This document shows positions 22,236-32,866 of a stretch of DNA of 64,000 nucleotides, one piece after another. The first letter of the stretch is position 1. Each line of letters opens with the position of its first letter. Source of the stretch: Rugalucina vietnamica (Eukaryota; Mollusca; Bivalvia; Lucinida; Lucinidae); assembly GCA_964017185.1 (NCBI GenBank), contig OZ024876.1, forward strand, positions 34,697,278 through 34,761,277, given 5' to 3'. The notes below the pieces were generated by a model. That model did no database searches, was not told the DNA's origin, and was given only the letters and a program-made list of their open reading frames with translations. A program made the position numbers and the translations under genes.

Positions 22236-22463
22236 CAATTATTATGTCGATTGACTGTATACTGTAGCAGATCTGCTTGCTTGTTTTTGCATATGCAGAC
22301 AAGCAAACTTTCCCTTGTTGTGGTTCATTTAAAATATTCATCTGGGCTTCTCCAGTCATTATGGGTGAGACTTTAAGCCGAGGTCCTGTCTCTAGCTGTT
22401 GTGTGGATACAAAATACAAACACCACTACCACTTAACATGGCCATGAATTACACTAGCCTGAT

Positions 22464-22695
22464 ATGAGCACTTCATGAGAAAACTTGGATTTTCGCCTAT
22501 GCGATAACAAAGACGCAGATCAGCTGTGCAGTAACTGCACAGCTGATCAGCGCCTTTGTTTTCGCTATTTGGATAGAACAATTCGGCTTCTTCCGAAATT
22601 TCAAGCTTGTAGCCATATTTTGTGGCTGCGCGTGCCGGTTTGTGTCGGACCTGGTCGGAAACACCGAAAACCGTTTTTCTCAGGTCGCGGCTCAA
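22464..22695 (+). repeat. GAGCC MITE (family M1), TGTG stem
   Basis: Left end GAGCACTTCATGAGAAAAC. Perfect stem CAGCTGTGCAG/CTGCACAGCTG. Right end GTTTTTCTCAGGTCGCGGCTC. Confidence 0.85.
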
Positions 22696-22957
22696 ATGTC
22701 TTAGAAAATAAAGTATATATAATTTATTGTGCTGTTAGCATTTTATTTCTGTTTCCCGAAATATATTTGAGCAGCACCCATGATTGAAAAACAGTGTTGT
22801 TTGTGCTCAGCATATTTTTAAAATACCATAACTGCATAGAGAAAAGAATGCTCAATGAGGACTGGATGGATGCCAAGACAGATCTTACTGAATCTCCCTG
22901 CCATCTTGGACACCATCTTTATAATGCAACTGTTTTAGATGATCCCTATAGTCAAAT

Positions 22958-23193
22958 ATGAGCCGCATGGTGAGAAAACTGGATTTTTGCCTAATGCAAA
23001 AACAAAGGCACAGATCAGCTTCGCAGTAACTGCGAAGCTGATCAGCGCCTTTGTTTTCGCCACACGGTTAGTACAATCTCCCTTCTTCTTCAATCCGAAA
23101 TTTCAAGCTTCTAGCCTGCTTCTCTGACTATACAGGTCAGTTTGCGTCAGACCTGGTCTGAAACCCCGAAGACCAGTTTTCTCGCGCCACATG
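22958..23193 (+). repeat. GAGCC MITE (family M1), TTCG stem
   Basis: Left end GAGCCGCATGGTGAGAAAAC with the GGATTTTTGCC inner block. Stem CAGCTTCGCAG/CTGCGAAGCTG. Right end has CGAAGACCAGTTTTCTCGC. Confidence 0.8.
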
Positions 23194-23289
23194 GGCTTAT
23201 ATATCCCTATATTGCCTTGCTAGCAATGGTTTGTAGAAGAAGGCTTTCATTTTCTGCACTAGGTCGGCCATGCAACCATTTGTACAGAA

Positions 23290-23545
23290 TTCCTCTTATT
23301 GACATGACGTTACTGGTCTTTCTGTGTCTGTAGTGACATGAACGGCAAGGGCTACTTCTGCACTATCTGAGAAACAAGCTGAAATAATTGAAATTACAAG
23401 CAGAATCGTTTGGGAAGACCTCGTGGATGTCATCATGATTTTCTCAAAACCCTCAATAATGTCGTCATTCAGGTCCTGTAAAGGCAAAGTATAGCCAACA
23501 TGAATCACTAAAAATTAACTTTGTGCTCCTTATCCAGGTTTTTGA
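23290..23545 (-). repeat. Diverged fragment of the 3.7-kb inverted-repeat element arm
   Basis: The order GATTTTCTCAAAACCCTCAA, GTCGTCATTCAGG, AGGCAAAGTATAGCCAACA, CCTTATCCAGGT follows the right arm at 13255-13380 with many substitutions. Confidence 0.45.
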
Positions 23546-23562
23546 GTTAGCCAGGGCCCAGT

Positions 23563-24378
23563 TGTTCAAAATTAACGATGTTGGTAGTTAACAATTCTTT
23601 ACAGGCCTGGGGAATTTAAGGCCTGATTTCGGCCTCATGTGTTGGTAAAAAATTGAATTTTGGAATTTTGAGGAGTGATGTATTGCAAATAGCAGGTATA
23701 GGTCCCTGCTTATAAATTCTAGCACAAATATCACATTCAAATTACACATGTTGCCATGGCAATGCTTTGAAAAATAGAAATACCACTTTTTGCAATGTCA
23801 GGTTCATTTTTCACCATTCAACATCATTTCCAACTACCGGCCCACGCGACGAACAATTTCTTATGAAATAATTATCATCCAGTATCATCCAGAGATATTG
23901 TATGCTAAGTATCATTTTGTTCGAAGTGTGGGCTGGCACTAAAAAATAAAAAAAAAATGTGTTCAGAAATGGTCAAAAATAGACCAAAAAGTGCAAAATA
24001 TGCTCTATCTATGGTTCTTCTGGACGTTGCCATGGCAACACTTTTAGGATAAATGAAGTACATGTTCTTGTTTTTAATAGAGGAGACATATGACTGTTTT
24101 AAGGAATAGTTTTCTCACCTAAATCCCAAAATTTATTTTTTTAGCAAAATCTGAGGCCAAAATCAGGCGTTAAACGCCCTAGTCCTTTTAAATGGCAATA
24201 TTACAAATACACTGTTATTTTTGTTGATAAAATGTGAGAATCCGTGTGCAGTGCAAAGGATTCTCACATTTTTTTCATCAAAATATAACTGTTTGCTTAT
24301 GTAGTAGGCATTTCCTTAACAAGTTGAGGTCTTAATGATGACATTAAGCTAACAAAGTTTTGAACAACTGGCCCCAGG
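23563..24378. mobile_element. Non-autonomous inverted-repeat element (CCAGTTGTTCAAAA ends)
   Basis: Terminal GGGCCCAGTTGTTCAAAA at the left and TTTTGAACAACTGGCCCC at the right. CCAGG flanks both ends, but this may be part of the ends rather than a target duplication. An internal hairpin lies at 24226-24275 (ATGTGAGAATCC pairing with GGATTCTCACAT). No ORF. Confidence 0.65.
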
Positions 24379-24449
24379 TGGCTACCTTGCTGAGAAAGAT
24401 AGTCTTCCTTTTCTAAATCGTGTATTGTTAATTCTTATAACAGTTCTTT

Positions 24450-24785
24450 TTAATACAAAGACACTATATATCAACCTCATATGCAAAGACACTATATATC
24501 AACCTCATAAAGGGATTTGATACAAAGACACTATATATTAACCTCATAAGGGGATTTAATGCAAAGACACTATATCAACCTCATAAAGGGATTTAATACA
24601 AAGACACAATATATCAACCTCATAAAGGGATTTAATACAAAGACACTGTATATCAACCTCATAAAGGGATTTAATACAAAGACACAATATATCAACCTCA
24701 TAAAGGGATTTAAAGACACTATACATGTATATCAACCTCATAAAGGGATTTAATGCAAAGACACTATATATTAACCTCGAATTCT
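24450..24785 (+). repeat. 39-bp minisatellite, about eight copies
   Basis: Unit of AAAGACACTATATATCAACC and TCATAAAGGGATTTAATAC. Most copies are 39 bp, so both strands show open, repetitive reading frames. These are not taken as genes. Confidence 0.9.
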
Positions 24786-25009
24786 TGTTCAAGTCAAACC
24801 ATCTAGGCTACACTTATAAGTCTCTGGTTTGCTTGGGTGATTATTTTTTCAAGCACATTTTGATTGTCATGACATGCTAATGTTTGGTAGAAGTCCCATA
24901 GAATGGAGGCAACATTCCGATATGATCATAGCTGTTGACTGGGATACTAAGCCACAACTCAAACAAAAAGGGGTTTCATAAATAGTCGCTTTCTAGCTAC
25001 TGACCTAAC

Positions 25010-25277
25010 ATTATGATTACACGCCCATGCAATATAGAGAATGTCTTTCAGTTGTAAAAATGAAAATTTTCACTGGAAAAAGTGTTTTCTTATTTTTGCT
25101 TAAAACATAGATTGTGGGTACATGTTAGAACCACCTCGCCGAGGCAGTTCTAACGAGTACCCACAATCTATGTTTTGGAGCAAAAATAAAATTAGGTATA
25201 CCCCTGCAAACCTCAGTTTTTCTATATAAAATTTGGGTTCCATTGGGTATTCATTTCATGGACATGTTTTCCTGATG
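25010..25277 (+). repeat. Hairpin element family M2, full copy
   Basis: Left end ATTACACGCCCATG and right end GGACATGTTTTCCTGATG. Central palindrome GTTAGAACCACCTCGCCG and GAGGCAGTTCTAAC, flanked by TTGTGGGTAC and GTACCCACAA. Confidence 0.8.
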
Positions 25278-25447
25278 AACGAAGGCTACATCTACGGACT
25301 ACGTAAAGACCACACTGTTTTTGTTTAACACACATTTAAGAAGCACAATTGTGACATCAAATTTATAGATTTTTTAAGCCATTCTTCACAACTGTAATGA
25401 AGTGTTACATAGACAAAATGATGAACAATGAAAAAATAACAGCAAAA

Positions 25448-25708
25448 TCATCAGGAAAACATGTCCGTGCAATATATACATGAAGCCCCTTTAACCCCAC
25501 TTTTTCATTGCATGGGTATACCTATTTTTGCTCCAAAACAGAGATTGTGGGTACTTGTTAGAACCGCCTCGCCAAGGCGGTTCTAATGCGTACCCACAAT
25601 CTGTGTTTTGAGCAAAAATAAGAAAACTATCAAGATTTTTCTGATGAAATTTCCATTTGTTTATAACTGAAAAAAAATCTGTATATTGCATAGGCATGTT
25701 TTCATAAT
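25448..25708 (-). repeat. Hairpin element family M2, full copy
   Basis: ATCAGGAAAACATGTCCGTG at the left and ATAGGCATGTTTTCATAATG at the right. Palindrome GTTAGAACCGCCTCGCC and AAGGCGGTTCTAA. It is opposite in orientation to the copy at 25010. Confidence 0.8.
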
Positions 25709-25754
25709 GATATAGTGCCATTTTGAGGAGTCCATCTATAGAGTGTTTACTGGA

Positions 25755-25845
25755 GCAACAGTTCTTATCTTTTGTGCTTGTACAGCTTGGTTTGAGTCGA
25801 ACCTGGTCGGAAATCCAGAAGACCCGTTTTCTCGCATCGCGGCTC
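25755..25845 (+). repeat. GAGCC MITE (family M1), right end only
   Basis: TTGTACAGCTTGGTTTGAGT through TTTTCTCGCATCGCGGCTC. The left two thirds are absent. Confidence 0.6.
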
Positions 25846-26012
25846 TTGTATATAAATGCAGAGCTTGATTACTGGAACATGTACATTTTGTCACCAGTTA
25901 ACAGTCACCAGTGAAAATGTGCAAACTGTATACTGAACAAGGCGATATGGAACATATGTGTCATATAGCGTAGTGAGAGTTCCCAACTACATGCAGCTTA
26001 AGGTACAGCCGC

Positions 26013-26291
26013 ATTACGAAAACTTGCCCATGTAATATACAGAGAATTTTTTCAGCAATAAAAAATAAAAAATTCATTGGAAAAATCTATATTTTTCTTG
26101 TTGTTGCTCAAAACAAAGATTTTGGGTACACGTTAGAACCGCCTTGGCGAGGCGGTTCTGAGTACCCACAATCTATGTTTTGGAGCAAAATTAAGAAAAA
26201 TAGGTACATATGTATACCCCCGCATACCAGTTTTGCTTTATAAAAGTGGTGTTTAAGGGGCTATATGTTTCATGGACACGTTTTCCTGATA
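26013..26291 (+). repeat. Hairpin element family M2, 3' side of the TRIM-like gene
   Basis: CATTACGAAAACTTGCCCATG to GGACACGTTTTCCTGAT. Palindrome GAACCGCCTTGGC and GAGGCGGTTC. It ends 39 bp from the stop codon of the TRIM-like gene, and a second copy in the same orientation lies 100 bp upstream of that gene's start. Confidence 0.8.
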
Positions 26292-26329
26292 ATCCCAATA
26301 TTTACTTCAACATGTTTAATTTGAAACAA

Positions 26330-28258
26330 TCACACTTTATCACTGACTATTTTGTAAACTGCAATATCCTGAGACTTCCACCATGATACAACAACAGTAC
26401 CCAATGTTGCATTGTAAGCCACAGCACATGGTTTCTCTTCTCCCTCTAACTCCGTCAGTAGTCGGCCGTTAAACTGTCCATGTAGCATATAGAGGCCATC
26501 AGGATCTGTAGTCACGACAAAGAGGCTACCCCCTTTGTCACTGTCTATGCCCCAGTATTGCTTGATATTATCATCATGGTATTGATACAACACCTCACAG
26601 TCTTTGACTGTGCTGAAAGCTACTATTCCGTTCCTTAAATCTGATACATAGAATATGCTATTATCTTTACTCATTGTGACGTAACTCGGTTCTTGTAAAG
26701 TCCCATGTTTTGGAATAATGATTTTCTTGATTATGCCGTCTAAACCATAAACTTGTAGTTGGGTCTTCTTTCCTTCCCCACATGCAAGCCAGAGTGTTTT
26801 GTCAGTGCTATGATAGCCTATTCCATGACACTTGTATTCTGTCCGAACTTCATTCTGAACCACAAAGTCTCGACAAGCCTTCATGATTTTGATTGTTTTG
26901 ATGTAAGGAAATGACACAGCTATTATTTCTGTCTCAAGATCAGTAACGGCCCATGGACGGTCTTCAAACCATTTATGACATACAAGATCATATTCAGGAT
27001 TGAAAAGTTTCAGTCTTTGATTATTATAATCTACTAGAACCAGTCTGCCATTTGGTAAGAATGTGCAACCAGTCACACAGCATTCTGTTTTATCCTGATC
27101 TAGCTTTATCTCTTTCATGCCTGTCAGTTTCAGAGATATTTTACCCTTAACTGTCTCACCAGAGTCTGTATCCACATTATCATTCAGCTTTACGGCTTTA
27201 ACAGTTTTCATACTTGAATTTCCACCAGAGCTTTTACCCCCACCACTGTTCAACACACTCTTTCTAGAAGTATTGTCAAGCTTGTCTGCATTAGTCTCTT
27301 CATTCAGTTGTACCTTGGTATGTTTAATTACTCCTATAGATTCATGATTTTTCAGATATTCTTCCAAATCTTTGTTAGGATGAAACTCATATTTTGCTGT
27401 AGCAAGGGGATTTTTGTCTAAGCCAGTTAAAGTAGCCTCAGAGTCAGTTATAATTTTATCTAGCTTCTTTAAGCCTATCCATAGATCTATCTGTTTACCA
27501 GTGTGAAAAGCATCATCTATCTTTTCAACAGCATTTTCTAAAACTGGAGCTATACTCTTACATTGGTTAATTTCAGACATTATAATACCGATCTCTTTCC
27601 CAAAGTACTCTTCCTTTTCTGCCTTGAACTCATTCATTATATTCAGTATCATATCTATCAATTTGGTCTGTGTCTGATGAAGAATTTTGTCAAAACTCTC
27701 TTTCTGTTCATTTAGTTTTTGCAACTGTTTATTCTTCAGCTTTGTACTGTTTTTGCATCTTTGTATCATGTGAAATAACTCCGCTCTTGCATTTTGATGT
27801 TCTTTCTCTCGTTTTACATCAGCAGCCAATTTCTCAACAGTCTCAATAACCGGGCAATCCTTATGCTCCTCCTTTAGGCAAGTATTGCACACCAGCTCAC
27901 TACAGTTTAGGCAGTAACCCAACACCAACTTTGTTTTATGGATCTCACATTTGGCGACATAATTGAATGTTGGTTTCCGAATTACTCTCTCCTCTTCAAG
28001 CTTCCTAATTTTCACAGCCCAATGACTTTTCTTTTTCGGAATTTTGGGGTGTTTTGATGAGCATGGCTCACACAGAACTCCACAATATTTACAGTGGTAG
28101 GCTCCATCTCGTTCTCTCTTGAATTTTCTACACCCTGTACATTTTATATCATGTAATCCTTCATTGTCAATACCTAGAGCTTTTGGTCTCTGGTTTTCCG
28201 TCACATTTAGCTTTTTCTTTAATGTTATTGATGCCATAATGCTTTTCCTCCTTTCCAA
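26330..28258 (-). CDS. TRIM-like B-box / coiled-coil / beta-propeller protein
   Basis: This is a single open frame of 642 codons with no intron. Residues about 40-79 form a first zinc-binding module (C40, C43, C56, C59, C63, C66, H79). Residues 104-135 form a B-box2 type finger (C104, H107, C116, C119, C124, C127, H132, C135). Residues about 140-275 are a coiled coil. A Ser/Gly-rich linker (337-349) leads to about 250 residues with beta-propeller (NHL-like) strands, including motifs such as GRLVLVDYNNQRLKLF near 405-419. There is no RING finger before the first B-box, so a ubiquitin-ligase role is not supported. Large families of RING-less TRIM2/3/56-like genes are typical of bivalves, and some are linked to innate immunity; the role here is inferred only. 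Met8 is an alternative start. Confidence 0.85.
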   Translation of the reverse strand: MERRKSIMASITLKKKLNVTENQRPKALGIDNEGLHDIKCTGCRKFKRERDGAYHCKYCGVLCEPCSSKHPKIPKKKSHWAVKIRKLEEERVIRKPTFNYVAKCEIHKTKLVLGYCLNCSELVCNTCLKEEHKDCPVIETVEKLAADVKREKEHQNARAELFHMIQRCKNSTKLKNKQLQKLNEQKESFDKILHQTQTKLIDMILNIMNEFKAEKEEYFGKEIGIIMSEINQCKSIAPVLENAVEKIDDAFHTGKQIDLWIGLKKLDKIITDSEATLTGLDKNPLATAKYEFHPNKDLEEYLKNHESIGVIKHTKVQLNEETNADKLDNTSRKSVLNSGGGKSSGGNSSMKTVKAVKLNDNVDTDSGETVKGKISLKLTGMKEIKLDQDKTECCVTGCTFLPNGRLVLVDYNNQRLKLFNPEYDLVCHKWFEDRPWAVTDLETEIIAVSFPYIKTIKIMKACRDFVVQNEVRTEYKCHGIGYHSTDKTLWLACGEGKKTQLQVYGLDGIIKKIIIPKHGTLQEPSYVTMSKDNSIFYVSDLRNGIVAFSTVKDCEVLYQYHDDNIKQYWGIDSDKGGSLFVVTTDPDGLYMLHGQFNGRLLTELEGEEKPCAVAYNATLGTVVVSWWKSQDIAVYKIVSDKV

Positions 28259-28358
28259 GTGTCACATATTAATCCAAGAAAGTGTTGTTACATATGTTAA
28301 GTTTTTTTCTTCTGATTTAACATTTAGCTGTTTCACTGAAAAACACTTGTGTTTACTC

Positions 28359-28609
28359 ATTATGAAAACTTGACCATGCAATATACAGCGATTTTTTAGA
28401 AGAACCCCCCCCCCCCCCCGAAAATTTCGATATTTTTAATATTGTTGCTCAAAACATTTTTTCATGGGTACACGTTCAAACTGCCTCGCTGAGGCGGTTC
28501 TAACGAGTACACACAATCTGTGTTTCGGATCAAAAATAAGGAAAAGTATACCCCTGCATACCCGTTTTACTATATATGGGTATTCATTACACGGGTGTGT
28601 TTTCGTGAT
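28359..28609 (+). repeat. Hairpin element family M2, 5' side of the TRIM-like gene
   Basis: CATTATGAAAACTTGACCATG to GGTGTGTTTTCGTGATT. Palindrome CTGCCTCGCTGAGGCGG. A C-run lies at 28407-28419. It begins 101 bp beyond the TRIM-like start codon and may overlap its promoter. Confidence 0.75.
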
Positions 28610-28889
28610 TTCAGCAACATCACAAATAAAATCTTCATTCTTTTTAATTCACTTCATTTTCAAATGTGATATACTTTATGGATAAACACTACTCCAGTTT
28701 GCTTATGATATACATGTACAGTAGATGAAATTTGCACAAGAAAAGCAGTTTTTGAGATTCCAAACAATGTCTTGAAAAGACCAGATTAAAGAATAAAATG
28801 AGAAAACATATAGACACTGATCAACTTCACAGTTAACTTAAGCAAATATACTCGGGTATCAATACCCTTCTTTCAACTGTTACCTGCAA
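28610..28889. other. No recognised feature
   Basis: AT-rich intergenic sequence upstream of the TRIM-like gene. I see no TATA box or exon that I would defend. Confidence 0.4.
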
Positions 28890-29107
28890 TATGAGCTGCT
28901 ACATCAGAAAACCAACAATTTGCATATGCAAAAACAGAGGCGTAGATCAGCTGTGCAGTAACTGCACAGCTGATCAGCGCCTTTGTTTTCGCTACGTGGG
29001 TAGTACACTCCGTCTTCTTCTTAAATCCAAAAATTCAAGCTTCTGCCAGTTTGTGTTGGACCGGGTAGGAATCCAAATTGTTGGTTTTCTCACACAAATG
29101 CTCATTT
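28890..29107 (+). repeat. GAGCC MITE (family M1), TGTG stem
   Basis: Left end GAGCTGCTACATCAGAAAAC with the CATATGCAAAAAC inner block, and perfect stem CAGCTGTGCAG/CTGCACAGCTG. The right end is decayed (TTTTCTCACACAAATGCTC). Confidence 0.8.
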
Positions 29108-29339
29108 GTTTTCAACAGAAGAATGATATAGGAGAAACAATGAAAGTTAACGGTGTTTACAAAATGGAACCACTGATTTCAAACGAAAGTGATTTTCAGG
29201 TGTCAAGTAAAATTTTATACTTCATAACTTCTTACAAAGGTGGATGGTATTAGGTTACAAGTGCTTTTATTTTTCTATTGCAATAAATCATGGTATATTT
29301 GGTAATTCTTTTAACTGATTTGACTTTATTGCTTCATAT

Positions 29340-29820
29340 TATGGAAATCCGGGGCGACATGCTAATTGCTATTTGCTAAATGCTATTTGCTGAATGCTTA
29401 TTGTCTTTTGGTAAATTCGAATTGCTAATTGCCACATCCTAAGTGCATATTTTGTGGTCAATCACGTTTTTGTTTAGTTAACGACAACTAACAGGGAATG
29501 AAAAGAGAAACAATAAAGACAACATTGATGAGTTTGTCTGCATTATAAATGCTAAATGCTATTTGCTAAATGCTATTTGCAAAATGCTATTTGCTAAATG
29601 CTAATTGTTAAATGCTGATTGCAAACTAAATTGACTCTGCTTGTACATATTATGTTTTTATATTGTTAATTAATCCAACATGGTGTAAAATTATGAATAT
29701 TCTCAATATCCTTCATCGACCCTTTTCAAAATTCTTGGTTAGAGTTTATCATTTTGCAATAAGCATTTAGTAATTAGCATTTGGCAAATAGCAATTAGCA
29801 TGTCGCCCTGGCCTTCCATA
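29340..29820. mobile_element. MITE with 6-bp target duplication (GGCGACATGCTAATTGC ends)
   Basis: Inverted ends TATGGAAATCCGGGGCGACA and TGTCGCCCTGGCCTTCCATA, then TGCTAATTGC and its complement. TCATAT flanks the element on both sides (29334-29339 and 29821-29826). The inside repeats ATGCTATTTGCTAA. No ORF. Confidence 0.75.
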
Positions 29821-29857
29821 TCATATACCACAATATACTACTTCTGTCATGTGTTTG

Positions 29858-29945
29858 AGCCGCCTCATGAGAAAACCAACAATGTGCATATGCGAAACCA
29901 AAGGGGCAGATAAGCTTAGCAGTAACTGCGAAGGTGACCAGAAGA
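29858..29945 (+). repeat. GAGCC MITE (family M1), left end only
   Basis: GAGCCGCCTCATGAGAAAAC through a decayed stem (AAGCTTAGCAG/CTGCGAAGG), then it breaks off. Confidence 0.7.
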
Positions 29946-30002
29946 CCAAAGTTTGACTCGATATTTTAATAAAAGCTTTTGAAAAACATATACAGATGTT
30001 TT

Positions 30003-30210
30003 CGCATGGGAAAAACAACAATTTGGGTTTCCGACCAGTAAAAAAAAACAGGCTGTAAAGTCACCAAAGATGGCTAGAGGCTGGAAAATTTGAATTGTCT
30101 ATCTGTGTAGCGAAAACAAATGCGCTGATCAGCTTCGCAGTTACTGCAAAGCTGATCTGCGCCTTTGTTTTCGCATAGGCAAAAATCTGGTTTTCTCATG
30201 CTGCAGCTTA
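30003..30210 (-). repeat. GAGCC MITE (family M1)
   Basis: GGGTTTCCGACCAGT block at the left, stem CAGCTTCGCAG/CTGCAAAGCTG with one mismatch, and end TTTTCTCATGCTGCAGCTTA. It lies just beyond the stop codon of the methyltransferase gene. Confidence 0.75.
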
Positions 30211-30245
30211 CACGACGTATAAAACTTGAGTCTTGAATCAAATTA

Positions 30246-30477
30246 TTACTCTTCCAAGCTTCTGGCAATAGCGCTATAGATGGTAATGGTTGATGTGGAG
30301 CCAGTTACAAATGTTCTTGTTCTCCAAATGTCAATGTTAAAGCCACAAGCCTTATACACCGACTGAATTTCTTCAGGAGAGGACAACAAGGTTTTGAATA
30401 TCTTATCTCCGACAACATAATTAGCTTGATCTATGATGTCCACAACAACCAAGTTGCCACCTGGTTTGAGTAAGCTC
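30246..30477 (-). CDS. NNMT/INMT-family methyltransferase, exon 4 (terminal)
   Basis: The acceptor is TATATTTTACAG. The first base completes an Arg codon split across the intron (AG|G), followed by 76 codons and TAA. It begins with SLLKPGGNLVVVDI, the strand after the Rossmann core that has the LLKPGG signature of this family, and ends with the last beta strand. The fit in phase and motif order with exon 3 is exact. Confidence 0.88.
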
Positions 30478-30620
30478 CTGTAAAATATAAAATTCAGTTA
30501 TAAAATGTAGCCCATTGAATGGCTTAGAAGGAGAATGCACCATTCTTTATCAATTGCCCGGTGCAAAATTATTGCTAGGGACGGCCTCGTGTCCTAGCCA
30601 GCTATTAAATGCATACCGAT

Positions 30621-31076
30621 TAATGCACCAGTCATTTGTATCCCGGCTCCCCGAGGGCCGGGATATCGGGGACACAGCGGGGCTTAAGTGCCTGGATTTA
30701 ACCTCTGATGAGTTCTGGCAGTGCCGGGGATGTGCCGGGGTTTTGATTTTCCACCAATATACAGTCAAAGTAATTAGTTTTAACATGTTATTACTTTAAC
30801 GGTCATTATTTAATTTGCAAAAGTACCCGTGCATTCACTTGCAGACATTCGAGCCCCTCTCTCACTTTTTTTTTTCATTAGAACAGCTCCAACATGTCCA
30901 AGCTGTTGTTCCATATTATTGTCAGCCTCCGGGGAGCCGGGGCTTTTAGCAGGGATTTTACCGTAAATCTGACCACGCAGTGCTGAGCTTTTAGCAGTGC
31001 TTTGAAAACTGAAAAGTTAAACGCCCCGCTAAGCCCGGCCCCAGAGTGGCCGTGGATACAAATGACCGGTGCATAA
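30621..31076. mobile_element. Non-autonomous element with TGCACCAGTCATTTGTATCC ends, copy 1
   Basis: TGCACCAGTCATTTGTATCC at the left and GGATACAAATGACCGGTGCA at the right are inverted. TAA occurs directly outside both ends, as expected for a 3-bp duplication of PIF/Harbinger type. The interior is CG-rich with CCCGGC/GCCGGG palindromes. A second copy is at 50733-51002. Confidence 0.7.
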
Positions 31077-31181
31077 CAGTATAAATTAGTGTTGTATTGA
31101 TGAGGTCTCTACATCATGTAAGCATAAAATCTGCAGGACGCTTTTGAATAATTACTGTGTTGTTGATTGTATCATCATATA

Positions 31182-31680
31182 GTCACGGACTTTAAAAACG
31201 CAACACTTGCATTATCGATTCTGTATTCGGGGCGTATACAGAATTTTTCCGAAAAATGTTTGTTGAATTGAAAAGTACAATCAGTCTGCTTAACATCAAT
31301 ACCAAAAACGAAATGTCAGTGTCCGTTATTAACACCATACAGCATGATTTCAAGCGTTACCCAAAATTCAACAAAAATAAATTGCATAATAGGTCAATAG
31401 GAGCGAAAACAAGTCTTCAGGTCCAACATGATTTCTGGAAAGAAACACCAGAACCCAAACGGATGCTTTTGGTTGGCTTTCATTTGCATTCTGAAACTTT
31501 TCAAACACAGTGTATGGGCACGGGGCTAACGGGGCTAACGTACATTGTAAATGTACCATAACTTTGGCGCTGTAATCGAAAGCTTCTGTATTTTGAGAAC
31601 TTTATTTTATGATTCAGTTCAGTAGTCAGTTTTAAGCAAACGTTAGTGATATAAAGTGTTGCGTTATTAAAGCCCGTCAG
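31182..31680. mobile_element. Non-autonomous element with TA-flanked inverted ends (Tc1/mariner-like size rule)
   Basis: GTCACGGACTTTAAAAACGC then AACACTT at the left; AAGTGTTGCG then TTATTAAAGCCCGTCAG at the right. TATA flanks both ends, compatible with TA target duplication. The 100-codon frame inside resembles no transposase. Confidence 0.6.
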
Positions 31681-31851
31681 TATAAATTTCCTATTTTTAT
31701 GAAACTTGGCTTATTTTTACCTCATATCACTGTCGACTTGCACGCAAATTTTTAGAATTTGAAATTTTTAGAATTTGAATATCTTTGTCGAGAAGAGACT
31801 GAAAATTCACAATCATACATTTGCATGAAAAACTATTTCAATTCAACGCAC

Positions 31852-32046
31852 CTAATATTTTGCAGGACACTTCTGAATTCTTCGATTGTTACACCGGCCG
31901 CTTGAAGACAAAGACTCGTGGTTATAGCATCAAATCTCACATCTTCCAACTTGGTGCCCGTGAATGGATTTGCTTGTTTGATGTCTAATTCAACAGTGTC
32001 CTTGACCTTGTCCACCACCTTCTGATTGAGAGCTTCCCAAGTTTGA
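31852..32046 (-). CDS. NNMT/INMT-family methyltransferase, exon 3
   Basis: The 195-nt exon lies between acceptor TATACTTTCCAG and donor AG|GTGCGT. It enters with one base completing a Gly codon and exits with two bases of an Arg codon. It encodes the segment around VELDIKQANPFTG and FDAITTSLCLQAAG, matching the SAM-domain region where human NNMT has the STLCLDAA strand. That strand positions the cofactor's adenine side in known structures. Confidence 0.88.
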
Positions 32047-32064
32047 CTGGAAAGTATACAAGTG

Positions 32065-32232
32065 CCGCGTCATGAGAAAACCAACAATATGGTTTCTGTA
32101 CAGGTCCGACACAAACCGAGTTGAAGACATCCAGCACAGAAGATGGCTGGATGCTTGAAAAGTTTGGGTTTAGAAAGTAGAGGAAATGTGCTATCCATGT
32201 AGCGAAAACAAAGGCGCTGGTCAGCTTCACAG
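32065..32232 (-). repeat. GAGCC MITE (family M1), truncated at a G-run
   Basis: GCCGCGTCATGAGAAAACC at the left, then the GGTTTCTGTACAGGTCCGAC block, breaking off just after CAGCTTCACAG into a G-rich tract (32233-32256). Intron 2 of the methyltransferase gene. Confidence 0.7.
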
Positions 32233-32504
32233 TTTTTTGGGGGGAGGGGGGGGGGGGTGTTGTTTGAGGCCCCAGTCGATTGTTCCATGTGTGAACCGAT
32301 CCACGGCTTCGTGGGTGTTAATCAGTATGAAACGGGTTTTAAAGGTAGGCTATCGTCTGTAGGTTTCGAACTACTTGGCGACAGCGCTCCCCACAAAGTA
32401 TGGGTTGTTATTAGCCTGTTGACAGTTGACTGTAAATAGCCATTCAACATTGTTTTTCCTCAGTGACAGCTAACTGTAAATACATGTAGCCACTTGACGT
32501 ATTT

Positions 32505-32552
32505 GTCCAGTGGAAACACCCACATGCAGTATACAGATTTTTCATACTGCTG

Positions 32553-32594
<42 letters not shown>

Positions 32595-32782
32595 CAGAAG
32601 AACACATCTGATTTTTTTCTGCTCAAAACAAAGATTCGGGAGGCGGTTCTAATGGCTAACAATCTTAGTCTATTTTTTGAGCCAAAAAATAAGAAAAATA
32701 TCACAGAAATGCTACTGACAATATTCAATGTTTACAACTTTAAAATCTCCATAATACAATGCATGGGCGTGTTTTCGTTATG
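32505..32782 (-). repeat. Hairpin element family M2, degenerate, with poly(A)
   Basis: GGAAACACCCACATGCAGTAT at the left and GCATGGGCGTGTTTTCGTTA at the right. A 43-base A-run (32549-32591) and a broken palindrome (GGAGGCGGTTCTAATGG) lie between. Confidence 0.6.
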
Positions 32783-32866
32783 TAAGTCGGTGTCTAAGTT
32801 GGGATTTTTAAGCGACCTTTATCTTATTTTTACATACTTTATCTCGACAACTGTACCTGACTAACT

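Larger units (their letters stand above)
30478..31851 (-). other. Intron 3 of the methyltransferase gene
   Basis: Contains two non-autonomous inverted-repeat elements, at 30621-31076 and 31182-31680. Otherwise unremarkable. Confidence 0.7.

Noticed and set aside
24556-24792. Repetitive open frames on both strands (INLIKGFNTKTQY-type repeats)
   Set aside because: They are produced by a 39-bp minisatellite whose unit is a multiple of three. There is no start context, splice site or known domain.
28891-29253. 120-codon + frame with a possible exon after TTTTCAACAG
   Set aside because: Its first two thirds are the GAGCC MITE. The remainder has an acceptor-like site but no convincing donor, domain or partner exon.
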